Positions 1-10,106 of a stretch of DNA of 64,000 bases are shown here, piece after piece; positions within the stretch are counted from its first letter, which is position 1; each line of letters starts with the position of its first letter. The stretch comes from Ecdyonurus torrentis (Eukaryota > Arthropoda > Insecta > Ephemeroptera > Heptageniidae). The position numbers and the translations under genes were made by a program. A model generated the notes under the pieces. It was not told the DNA's origin. It ran no database searches and saw only the letters and a list, made by a program, of their open reading frames with translations. The DNA is taken from positions 776,690 to 840,689 of the forward strand of contig CASGGR010000022.1 of assembly GCA_949318235.1 (NCBI GenBank), given 5' to 3'.

Positions 1-39
1 CAATTTTAGTTTTTACTCATCATGTAGCCAAACCAAGTC
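1..39 (+). repeat. Partial family A monomer at the left edge
   Basis: The first 39 bases are the 3' tail of a monomer, from CAATTTTAG to CCAAGTC, followed by the first complete monomer at 40. The array continues to the left. Confidence 0.9.
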
Positions 40-776
40 ATGAAACAAAGTTTCTATTTCAAGAACCAAATGTTATTGAATGATAAAAATCATACTTTTT
101 ACACGATTAAAACTTGTTTTGATGATTTCTCAAAAACTAAGAATGCTACAGACTTCAAATTCAATTCAAAACATAGTTTTTTAAATTCTCTACAAAAAGA
201 TGTCTTGAACGTTTTTGCTCCGACGCATACTTTTTGGGTTATTGACAATTTTAATTTTCACTCATCATGTAGCCAAACCAAGTCATGAAACAAAATTTCT
301 ATTTCAAGAACCAAATGTTATTGAATGATAAAAATCATAATTTTTACACGATTAAAACTAGTTTTAATGATTTCTAAAAAACTAAGAATGCTACAGACAT
401 CAAATTTAACTCAAAACATAGCTTTTAATTCTCTACAAAAAATGTGTCTTGAACTTTTTTGCCCCGACGCATACTTTTTGGGTTATTGATAATTTTAGTT
501 TTCACTCATCAAGTAGCCAAACCAAGTCATGAAACAAAGTTTCTATTTCAAGAACCAAATGTTATTGAATGATAAAAATCATACTTTTTACACGATTAAA
601 ACCAGTTTTGATGATTTCTCAAAAACTAAGAATGCTACAGACTTCAAATTTAACTCAAAGCATAGCTTTTTCAATTCTCTACAAAAAAGATGTTTTGAAC
701 TTTTTTGCCCCAACGCATACTTTTTGGGTTATTGAAAATTTTAGTTTTCACTCATCATGTAGCCAAACCAAGTCAT

Positions 777-789
777 GAAACAAAGTTTC
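777..789. repeat. Inverted repeat 1, GAAAC-AAA-GTTTC
   Basis: This is a perfect 5-bp dyad with a 3-nt spacer at monomer positions 3-15. It is present in most family A copies. In family B the outer base pair is lost because GAAAC becomes AAAAC, and in the A subtype with AAAATTTC one further pair is lost. It is a visible symmetry only; function is unknown. Confidence 0.7.
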
Positions 790-814
790 TATTTCAAGAA
801 CCAAATGTTATTGA

Positions 815-828
815 ATGATGAAAATCAT
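815..828. repeat. Inverted repeat 2, ATGAT-N4-ATCAT
   Basis: This is a perfect 5-bp dyad with a 4-nt spacer (GAAA here, AAAA in most copies) at monomer positions 41-54. It is intact in many A and B copies. It is broken in subtypes with GGTAAAAATCAT, CGATAAAAATCAT, AGATAAAAATCAT, GATGAAAAACAT and TTATAAAAATCAT. One B subtype has changed both arms to ATAAT/ATTAT, which restores pairing. Confidence 0.7.
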
Positions 829-848
829 ACTTTTTACACGATTAAAAC

Positions 849-874
849 TAGTTTTGATGATTTCTCAAAAACTA
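849..874. repeat. Inverted repeat 3, TAGTTTTGA-TGATTTC-TCAAAAACTA
   Basis: At monomer positions 75-100 two 9-bp arms face each other across a 7-nt spacer. The right arm has one extra A, which would bulge. In the A subtype with CTCAAAACTA (for example 2,814-2,838) the extra A is missing and the arms match perfectly over 9 bp. This is the strongest dyad in the monomer. It falls in a well-conserved stretch, although subtypes with ACCAG or ACTTG lose the outer pairs. Confidence 0.75.
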
Positions 875-884
875 AGAATGCTAC

Positions 885-941
885 AGACATCAAGGTTAAC
901 TCAAAGCATAGCTTTTTTAAATCTCTACAAAAAAGATGTCT
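885..941. repeat. Inverted repeat 4, AGACATC ... GATGTCT
   Basis: Seven-base arms at monomer positions 111-117 and 161-167 are separated by 43 nt, which is the most variable part of the monomer. Copies with AGACTTC or GATGTTT lose one pair. The wide spacing and short arms make a chance origin possible. Confidence 0.5.
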
Positions 942-955
942 TGAACTTTTTTGCC

Positions 956-989
956 CCGACGCATACTTTTTGGGTTATTGACAATTTTA
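956..989 (+). other. Conserved core segment of the monomer
   Basis: The stretch CCGACGCATAC, a T5 run, GGGTTATTGACAA and TTTTA varies little in either family, in contrast to the 111-167 segment. It contains two of the three CpGs of a typical A monomer. Most variants seen here are single changes: CAACGC, CGATGC, CGAAGC, CGTCGC, GCACAC, TTGGTTTATTG, TTTAGGTTATTG and GGTTCTTG. Conservation could reflect protein binding or simply recent homogenisation. No known motif was recognised. Confidence 0.6.
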
Positions 990-1510
990 GTTTTTACTCA
1001 TCATGTAGCCAAATAAAGTAATGAAACAAAGTTTCTATTTCAAGAACCAAATGTTATTGAATGATAAAAATCATACTTTTTACACGATTAAAACTTGTTT
1101 TGATGATTTCTCAAAAACTAAGAATGATACAGACTTCAAATTCAATTCAAAACATAGTTTTTTAAATTCTCTACAAAATGACGTCTTGAACGTTTTTGCT
1201 CCGACGCATACTTTTTGGGTTATTGACAATTTTAGTTTTTACTCATCATGTAGCCAAATAAAGTCATGAAACAAAGTTTCTATTTCAAGAACCAAATGTT
1301 ATTGAACGATAAAAATCATACTTTTTACACGATTAAAATTAGTTTTGATGATTTCTCAAAAACTAAGAATGCTACAGACATCAAATTAATCTCAAAACAT
1401 AGCTTTTTCAATTTTCTACAAAAAAGATGTCTTGAACTTTTTTGCCCGACGCATACTTTTTGGGTTATTGACAATTTTAGTTTTTACTCATCATGTAGCC
1501 AAATAAAGTC

Positions 1511-2670
1511 ATGAAACAAAGTTTCTACTTCAAGAACCAAATGTTATTGAATGATAAAAATCATACTTTTAACACGATTAAAATTAGTTTTGATGATTTC
1601 TCAAAAACTATGAATGCTACAGACATCAAATTTAACTCAAAACATTGCTTTTTCAATTCTCTACAAAAAAGAAGTCTTAAACTTTTTTGCTCCGACGCAT
1701 ACTTTTTGGGTTATTGACAATTTTAGTTTTCACTTATCATGTAGCCGAACCAAGTCATGAAACAAAGTTTCTATTTCAAAAACCAAATGTTATTGAATGG
1801 TAAAAATCATAATTTTTACACGATTAAAACTAGTTTTGATGATTTCTCAAAAACTAAGAATGCTACAGACATCAAGCTTAACTCAAAGCATAGCTTTTTT
1901 AAATCTCTACAAAAAAGATGTCTTGAACTTTTTTGCCCCGACGCATACTTTTTGGGTTATTGACAATTTTAGTTTTTACTCATCATGTAGCCAAATAAAG
2001 TAATGAAACAAAGTTTCTATTTCAAGAACCAAATGTTATTGAATGATGAAAATCATACTTTTTACACGATTAAAACCAGTTTTGATGATTTCTCAAAAAC
2101 TAAGAATGCTACAGACATCAAGCTTAACTCAAAGCATAGCTTTTTTAAATCTCTACAAAAAAGATGTCTTGAACTTTTTTGCCCGACGCATACTTTTTGG
2201 GTTATTGACAATTTTAGTTTTTACTCATCATGTAGCCAAATAAAGTCATGAAACAAAGTTTCTACTTCAAGAACCAAATGTTATTGAATGATAAAAATCA
2301 TACTTTTAACACGATTAAAATTAGTTTTGATGATTTCTCAAAAACTATGAATGCTACAGACATCAAATTTAACTCAAAACATTGCTTTTTCAATTCTCTA
2401 CAAAAAAGAAGTCTTAAACTTTTTTGCTCCGACGCATACTTTTTGGGTTATTGACAATTTTAGTTTTCACTTATCATGTAGCCGAACCAAGTCATGAAAC
2501 AAAGTTTCTATTTCAAAAACCAAATGTTATTGAATGGTAAAAATCATAATTTTTACACGATTAAAACTAGTTTTGATGATTTCTCAAAAACTAAGAATGC
2601 TACAGACATCAAGCTTAACTCAAAGCATAGCTTTTTTAAATCTCTACAAAAAAGATGTCTTGAACTTTTT
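1511..2670 (+). repeat. 3-monomer repeat in family A
   Basis: The monomers at 1,511 and 1,757 recur at 2,248 and 2,494, a 737-bp offset. They share the private variants CTTTTAACACG, AACATTGC and GAAGTCTTAAAC. The second monomer differs near its end: TTTTTGGGTTATTG in the first copy and TTTTTGGTTTATTG in the second, which marks the edge of the match at about 1,950/2,690. Confidence 0.8.
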
Positions 2671-3305
2671 TGCCCCGACGCATACTTTTTGGTTTATTGA
2701 CAATTTTAATTTTTACTCATCATGTAGCCAAATAAAGTCATGAAACAAAGTTTCTATTTCAAGAACCAAATGTTATTGAATGATAAAAATCATACTTTTT
2801 ACACGATTAAAACTAGTTTTGATGATTTCTCAAAACTAAAAATGCTACAGACTTCAAATTTAACTCAAAGCATAGCTTTTTCAATTCTCTACAAAAAAGA
2901 TGTTTTGAACTTTTTTGCCCCAACGCATACTTTTTGGGTTATTGAAAATTTTAGTTTTCACTCATCATGTAGCCAAACCAAGTCATGAAACAAAGTTTCT
3001 ATTTCAAGAACCAAATGTTATTGAATGATGAAAATCATACTTTTTACACGATTAAAACTAGTTTTGATGATTTCTCAAAAACTAAGAATGCTACAGACAT
3101 CAAGCTTAACTCAAAGCATAGCTTTTTTAAATCTCTACAAAAAATATGTCTTGAACTTTTTTGCCCCGACGCATACTTTTTGGTTTATTGACAATTTTAG
3201 TTTTTACTCATCATGTAGCCAAACCAAGTCATGAAACAAAGTTTCTATTTCAAAAACCAAATGTTATTGAATGGTAAAAATCATAATTTTTACACGATTA
3301 AAACT
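2078..3305 (+). repeat. 5-monomer higher-order repeat, copy 1
   Basis: The sequence from about 2,078 to 3,253 recurs at +1,228 bp, which is five monomers. The order includes the CTTTTAACACG, GGTAAAAATCATAA, CTCAAAACTAAAAATG and AAAATATGTC subtypes. Shared private changes include the single-C loss giving GCCCGACGC at about 2,182 and 3,410. The match stops at 3,253, where the 3,231 monomer has CAAAAACC and 4,459 has CAAGAACC. Confidence 0.85.
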
Positions 3306-4481
3306 AGTTTTGATGATTTCTCAAAAACTAAGAATGCTACAGACATCAAGCTTAACTCAAAGCATAGCTTTTTTAAATCTCTACAAAAAAGATGTCTTGA
3401 ACTTTTTTGCCCGACGCATACTTTTTGGGTTATTGACAATTTTAGTTTTTACTCATCATGTAGCCAAATAAAGTCATGAAACAAAGTTTCTACTTCAAGA
3501 ACCAAATGTTATTGAATGATAAAAATCATACTTTTAACACGATTAAAATTAGTTTTGATGATTTCTCAAAAACTATGAATGCTACAGACATCAAATTTAA
3601 CTCAAAACATTGCTTTTTCAATTCTCTACAAAAAAGAAGTCTTAAACTTTTTTGCTCCGACGCATACTTTTTGGGTTATTGACAATTTTAGTTTTCACTT
3701 ATCATGTAGCCGAACCAAGTCATGAAACAAAGTTTCTATTTCAAAAACCAAATGTTATTGAATGGTAAAAATCATAATTTTTACACGATTAAAACTAGTT
3801 TTGATGATTTCTCAAAAACTAAGAATGCTACAGACATCAAGCTTAACTCAAAGCATAGCTTTTTTAAATCTCTACAAAAAAGATGTCTTGAACTTTTTTG
3901 CCCCGACGCATACTTTTTGGTTTATTGACAATTTTAATTTTTACTCATCATGTAGCCAAATAAAGTCATGAAACAAAGTTTCTATTTCAAGAACCAAATG
4001 TTATTGAATGATAAAAATCATACTTTTTACACGATTAAAACTAGTTTTGATGATTTCTCAAAACTAAAAATGCTACAGACTTCAAATTTAACTCAAAGCA
4101 TAGCTTTTTCAATTCTCTACAAAAAAGATGTTTTGAACTTTTTTGCCCCAACGCATACTTTTTGGGTTATTGAAAATTTTAGTTTTCACTCATCATGTAG
4201 CCAAACCAAGTCATGAAACAAAGTTTCTATTTCAAGAACCAAATGTTATTGAATGATGAAAATCATACTTTTTACACGATTAAAACTAGTTTTGATGATT
4301 TCTCAAAAACTAAGAATGCTACAGACATCAAGCTTAACTCAAAGCATAGCTTTTTTAAATCTCTACAAAAAATATGTCTTGAACTTTTTTGCCCCGACGC
4401 ATACTTTTTGGTTTATTGACAATTTTAGTTTTTACTCATCATGTAGCCAAACCAAGTCATGAAACAAAGTTTCTATTTCAA
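3306..4481 (+). repeat. 5-monomer higher-order repeat, copy 2
   Basis: This is the second copy of the 1,228-bp unit. The monomers at 3,476, 3,722, 3,968 and 4,213 match 2,248, 2,494, 2,740 and 2,985. It runs directly into the second copy of the 18-monomer duplication at 4,420, so the breakpoints of the two events nearly coincide. Confidence 0.85.
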
Positions 4482-6599
4482 GAACCAAATGTTATTGAAT
4501 GATAAAAATCATACTTTTTACACGATTAAAACTTGTTTTGATGATTTCTCAAAAACTAAGAATGCTACAGACTTCAAATTCAATTCAAAACATAGTTTTT
4601 TAAATTCTCTACAAAAAGATGTCTTGAACGTTTTTGCTCCGACGCATACTTTTTGGGTTATTGACAATTTTAATTTTCACTCATCATGTAGCCAAACCAA
4701 GTCATGAAACAAAATTTCTATTTCAAGAACCAAATGTTATTGAATGATAAAAATCATAATTTTTACACGATTAAAACTAGTTTTAATGATTTCTAAAAAA
4801 CTAAGAATGCTACAGACATCAAATTTAACTCAAAACATAGCTTTTAATTCTCTACAAAAAATGTGTCTTGAACTTTTTTGCCCCGACGCATACTTTTTGG
4901 GTTATTGATAATTTTAGTTTTCACTCATCAAGTAGCCAAACCAAGTCATGAAACAAAGTTTCTATTTCAAGAACCAAATGTTATTGAATGATAAAAATCA
5001 TACTTTTTACACGATTAAAACCAGTTTTGATGATTTCTCAAAAACTAAGAATGCTACAGACTTCAAATTTAACTCAAAGCATAGCTTTTTCAATTCTCTA
5101 CAAAAAAGATGTTTTGAACTTTTTTGCCCCAACGCATACTTTTTGGGTTATTGAAAATTTTAGTTTTCACTCATCATGTAGCCAAACCAAGTCATGAAAC
5201 AAAGTTTCTATTTCAAGAACCAAATGTTATTGAATGATGAAAATCATACTTTTTACACGATTAAAACTAGTTTTGATGATTTCTCAAAAACTAAGAATGC
5301 TACAGACATCAAGGTTAACTCAAAGCATAGCTTTTTTAAATCTCTACAAAAAAGATGTCTTGAACTTTTTTGCCCCGACGCATACTTTTTGGGTTATTGA
5401 CAATTTTAGTTTTTACTCATCATGTAGCCAAATAAAGTAATGAAACAAAGTTTCTATTTCAAGAACCAAATGTTATTGAATGATAAAAATCATACTTTTT
5501 ACACGATTAAAACTTGTTTTGATGATTTCTCAAAAACTAAGAATGATACAGACTTCAAATTCAATTCAAAACATAGTTTTTTAAATTCTCTACAAAATGA
5601 CGTCTTGAACGTTTTTGCTCCGACGCATACTTTTTGGGTTATTGACAATTTTAGTTTTTACTCATCATGTAGCCAAATAAAGTCATGAAACAAAGTTTCT
5701 ATTTCAAGAACCAAATGTTATTGAACGATAAAAATCATACTTTTTACACGATTAAAATTAGTTTTGATGATTTCTCAAAAACTAAGAATGCTACAGACAT
5801 CAAATTAATCTCAAAACATAGCTTTTTCAATTTTCTACAAAAAAGATGTCTTGAACTTTTTTGCCCGACGCATACTTTTTGGGTTATTGACAATTTTAGT
5901 TTTTACTCATCATGTAGCCAAATAAAGTCATGAAACAAAGTTTCTACTTCAAGAACCAAATGTTATTGAATGATAAAAATCATACTTTTAACACGATTAA
6001 AATTAGTTTTGATGATTTCTCAAAAACTATGAATGCTACAGACATCAAATTTAACTCAAAACATTGCTTTTTCAATTCTCTACAAAAAAGAAGTCTTAAA
6101 CTTTTTTGCTCCGACGCATACTTTTTGGGTTATTGACAATTTTAGTTTTCACTTATCATGTAGCCGAACCAAGTCATGAAACAAAGTTTCTATTTCAAAA
6201 ACCAAATGTTATTGAATGGTAAAAATCATAATTTTTACACGATTAAAACTAGTTTTGATGATTTCTCAAAAACTAAGAATGCTACAGACATCAAGCTTAA
6301 CTCAAAGCATAGCTTTTTTAAATCTCTACAAAAAAGATGTCTTGAACTTTTTTGCCCCGACGCATACTTTTTGGGTTATTGACAATTTTAGTTTTTACTC
6401 ATAATGTAGCCAAATAAAGTAATGAAACAAAGTTTCTATTTCAAGAACCAAATGTTATTGAATGATGAAAATCATACTTTTTACACGATTAAAACCAGTT
6501 TTGATGATTTCTCAAAAACTAAGAATGCTACAGACATCAAGCTTAACTCAAAGCATAGCTTTTTTAAATCTCTACAAAAAAGATGTCTTGAACTTTTTT
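4420..6599 (+). repeat. 18-monomer-offset duplication, copy 2
   Basis: This segment repeats 1-2,180 at +4,419 bp, which is 18 monomers. It contains the same run of subtypes, including the in-frame TAA monomer (285 and 4,704) and the AATGATACAG variant (1,021 and 5,440). The segment between the copies holds the 5-monomer repeat at 2,078-4,481. Confidence 0.88.
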
Positions 6600-8134
6600 G
6601 CCCCGACGCATACTTTTTGGGTTATTGACAATTTTAATTTTCACTCATCATGTAGCCAAACCAAGTCATGAAACAAAATTTCTATTTCAAGAACCAAATG
6701 TTATTGAATGATAAAAATCATAATTTTTACACGATTAAAACTAGTTTTAATGATTTCTAAAAAACTAAGAATGCTACAGACATCAAATTTAACTCAAAAC
6801 ATTGCTTTTTCAATTCTCTACAAAAAAGAAGTCTTAAACTTTTTTGCTCCGACGCATACTTTTTGGGTTATTGACAATTTTAGTTTTCACTTATCATGTA
6901 GCCGAACCAAGTCATGAAACAAAGTTTCTATTTCAAAAACCAAATGTTATTGAATGGTAAAAATCATAATTTTTACACGATTAAAACTAGTTTTGATGAT
7001 TTCTCAAAAACTAAGAATGCTACAGACATCAAACTTAACTCAAAGCATAGCTTTTTTAAATCTCTACAAAAAAGATGTCTTGAACTTTTTTGCCCCGACG
7101 CATACTTTTTGGGTTATTGACAATTTTAGTTTTTACTCATCATGTAGCCAAATAAAGTAATGAAACAAAGTTTCTATTTCAAGAACCAAATGTTATTGAA
7201 TGATGAAAATCATACTTTTTACACGATTAAAACCAGTTTTGATGATTTCTCAAAAACTAAGAATGCTACAGACATCAAGCTTAACTCAAAGCATAGCTTT
7301 TTTAAATCTCTACAAAAAAGATGTCTTGAACTTTTTTGCCCCGACGCATACTTTTTGGGTTATTGACAATTTTAATTTTCACTCATCATGTAGCCAAACC
7401 AAGTCATGAAACAAAATTTCTATTTCAAGAACCAAATGTTATTGAATGATAAAAATCATAATTTTTACACGATTAAAACTAGTTTTAATGATTTCTAAAA
7501 AACTAAGAATGCTACAGACATCAAATTTAACTCAAAACATTGCTTTTTCAATTCTCTACAAAAAAGAAGTCTTAAACTTTTTTGCTCCGACGCATACTTT
7601 TTGGGTTATTGACAATTTTAGTTTTCACTTATCATGTAGCCGAACCAAGTCATGAAACAAAGTTTCTATTTCAAAAACCAAATGTTATTGAATGGTAAAA
7701 ATCATAATTTTTACACGATTAAAACTAGTTTTGATGATTTCTCAAAAACTAAGAATGCTACAGACATCAAACTTAACTCAAAGCATAGCTTTTTTAAATC
7801 TCTACAAAAAAGATGTCTTGAACTTTTTTGCCCCGACGCATACTTTTTGGGTTATTGACAATTTTAGTTTTTACTCATCATGTAGCCAAATAAAGTAATG
7901 AAACAAAGTTTCTATTTCAAGAACCAAATGTTATTGAATGATGAAAATCATACTTTTTACACGATTAAAACCAGTTTTGATGATTTCTCAAAAACTAAGA
8001 ATGCTACAGACATCAAGCTTAACTCAAAGCATAGCTTTTTTAAATCTCTACAAAAAAGATGTCTTGAACTTTTTTGCCCCGACGCATACTTTTTGGGTTA
8101 TTGACAATTTTAATTTTCACTCATCATGTAGCCA
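6422..8134 (+). repeat. 3-monomer higher-order repeat
   Basis: Units 6,422-7,159 and 7,160-7,897 are near-identical at a 738-bp offset, and a third partial unit runs from 7,898 to about 8,134. The three subtypes are the GATGAAAATCAT monomer, the monomer with in-frame TAA and CATTGC, and the GGTAAAAATCATAA monomer with CAAACTTAAC. The third unit ends at CCTAATCATG, where the other copies have CCAAGTCATG. Confidence 0.85.
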
Positions 8135-10009
8135 AACCTAATCATGAAACAAAATTTCTATTTCAAGAACCAAATGTTATTGAATGATAAAAATCATAAT
8201 TTTTACACGATTAAAACTAGTTTTAATGATTTCTAAAAAACTAAGAATGCTACAGACATCAAATTTAACTCAAAACATAGCTTTTAATTCTCTACAAAAA
8301 ATATGTCTTGAACTTTTTTGCCCCGACGCATACTTTTTGGGTTATTGATAATTTTAGTTTTCACTCATCAAGTAGCCAAACCAAGTCATGAAACAAAGTT
8401 TCTATTTCAAGAACCAAATGTTATTGAAAGATAAAAATCATACTTTTTACACGATTAAAACCAGTTTTGATGATTTCTCAAAAACTAAGAATGCTACAGA
8501 CTTCAAATTCAATTCAAAACATAGCTTTTTCTATTCTCTACAAAAATGATGTCTTGAACTTTTTTGCTCCGACGCATGCTTTTTGGGTTATTGACAATTT
8601 TAATTTTCACTCATCATGTAGCCAAACCAAGTCATGATACAAAGTTTCTATTTCAAGAACCAAATGTTATTGAATGATAAAAATCATTATTTTTACACGA
8701 TTAAAACTAGTTTTAATGATTTCTAAAAAACTAAGAACGCTACTGACATCAAATTTAACTCAAAGCATAGCTTTTTCAAATCTCTACAAAAAAGATGTCT
8801 TGAACTTTTTTGCCCCGACGCATACTTTTTGGTTTATTGACAATTTTAATTTTTACTCATCATGTAGCCAAATAAAGTCATGAAACAAAGTTTCTATTTC
8901 AAGAACCAAATGTTATTGAATGATAAAAATCATACTTTTTACACGATTAAAACTAGTTTTGATGATTTCTCAAAACTAAGAATGCTACAGACTTCAAATT
9001 TAACTCAAAGCATAGCTTTTTCAATTCTCTACAAAAAAGATGTTTTGAACTTTTTTGCCCCAACGCATACTTTTTGGGTTATTGAAAATTTTAGTTTTCA
9101 CTCATCATGTAGCCAAACCAAGTCATGAAACAAAGTTTCTATTTCAAGAACCAAATGTTATTGAATGATGAAAATCATACTTTTTACACGATTAAAACTA
9201 GTTTTGATGATTTCTCAAAAACTAAGAATGCTACAGACATCAAGCTTAACTCAAAGCATAGCTTTTTTAAATTCTCTACAAAATGACGTCTTGAACGTTT
9301 TTGCTCCGACGCATACTTTTTGGGTTATTGACAATTTTAGTTTTTACTCATCATGTAGCCAAATAAAGTAATGAAACAAAGTTTCTATTTCAAGAACCAA
9401 ATGTTATTGAACGATAAAAATCATACTTTTTACACGATTAAAATTAGTTTTGATGATTTCTCAAAAACTAAGAATGCTACAGACACCAAATTAACCTCAA
9501 AACATAGCTTTTTCAATTTTCTACAAAAAAGATGTCTTGAACTTTTTGCCCGACGCATACTTTTTGGGTTATTGACAATTTTAGTTTTTACTCATCATGT
9601 AGCCAAATAAAGTCATGAAACAAAGTTTCTATTTCAAGAACCAAATGTTATTGAATGATAAAAATCATACTTTTTACACGATTAAAACTAGTTTTGATGA
9701 TTTCTCAAAAACTAAGAATGCTACAGACATCAAGCTTAACTCAAAGCATAGCTTTTTTAAATCTCTACAAAAAAGATGTCTTGAACTTTTTTGCCCCGAC
9801 GCATACTTTTTGGGTTATTGACAATTTTAGTTTTTACTCATCATGTAGCCAAATAAAGTAATGAAACAAAGTTTCTATTTCAAGAACCAAATGTTATTGA
9901 ATGATAAAAATCATACTTTTTACACGATTAAAACTTGTTTTGATGATTTCTCAAAAACTAAGAATGCTACAGACTTCAAATTCAATTCAAAACATAGTTT
10001 TTTAAATTC
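6571..10009 (+). repeat. 14-monomer duplication, copy 1
   Basis: This 3,439-bp segment recurs immediately downstream at 10,010-13,448. It includes two units of the 3-monomer repeat, the CATGATACAAAG monomer (8,635), the CTCAAAACTA monomer (8,880), a chimeric monomer (9,125) and the CACCAAATTAACC monomer (9,371). Near-identity over such a length points to a recent unequal exchange. Confidence 0.87.
9125..9370 (+). repeat. Chimeric monomer with mixed subtypes (also at 12,564)
   Basis: The 5' two-thirds belong to the GATGAAAATCAT/CAAGCTTAAC subtype, and the 3' part (AATTCTCTACAAAATGACGTC and GAACGTTTTTGCTCC) belongs to the subtype seen at 1,021. The switch lies near 9,265-9,272. The same junction at 12,564-12,809 is inherited through the 14-monomer duplication, so the chimera is older than that duplication. 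Confidence 0.78.
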
Positions 10010-10106
10010 TCTACAAAAAAGATGTCTTGAACTTTTTTGCCCCGACGCATACTTTTTGGGTTATTGACAATTTTAATTTTCACTCATCATGTAGCCAAAC
10101 CAAGTC
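9861..10106 (+). repeat. Chimeric monomer at the 14-monomer duplication junction
   Basis: The 5' part is the ACTTGTTTTG/CTTCAAATTCAATTC subtype and the 3' part, from about 10,010, is the AAAAAAGATGTC/GCCCCGACGC subtype. The corresponding monomer at 13,299 keeps the non-chimeric form with AAAATGACGTC. The switch point coincides with the boundary between the two 14-monomer copies, as expected for the crossover that made the duplication. Confidence 0.75.

Larger units (their letters stand above)
775..1020 (+). repeat. Representative full-length family A monomer (246 bp)
   Basis: This copy is used to give positions within the repeat, counting the A of ATGAAAC as 1. Positions 1-30 hold ATGAAACAAAGTTTC and a pyrimidine-rich stretch. 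Positions 41-54 hold a short hairpin sequence, 55-100 a well-conserved stretch with ACACGATT and a larger inverted repeat, 111-167 the most variable segment, 182-215 the conserved core with two CpGs, and 220-246 the CATCATGTAGCC tail. An 82-codon frame can span such a monomer in many A copies, but it is not conserved and is not treated as coding. Confidence 0.9.
1..2180 (+). repeat. 18-monomer-offset duplication, copy 1
   Basis: Base 1 aligns with 4,420 and the two segments keep the same order of monomer subtypes at a constant 4,419-bp offset. They match closely by eye and in all translated frames compared. One difference is C at 1,984 against A at 6,403. Similarity is still present at base 1, so the duplicated segment may extend left of the window. 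It ends near 2,180, where this copy reads GCCCGACG and the other GCCCCGACG. Confidence 0.88.

Noticed and set aside
211..260. Yeast-type replication origin consensus in ATTTTAGTTTT
   Set aside because: It has a mismatch to the consensus and is expected by chance in such A/T-rich DNA. No other origin feature is present.
956..980. Possible CENP-B box in the CCGACGCATAC ... GGG region
   Set aside because: The essential TTCG followed by the spaced A and CGGG pattern is absent. Only a loose resemblance in CG and GGG remains.
1009..1020. AATAAA polyadenylation signal in CCAAATAAAG
   Set aside because: It is a subtype variant in an A/T-rich repeat, not linked to any transcription unit.
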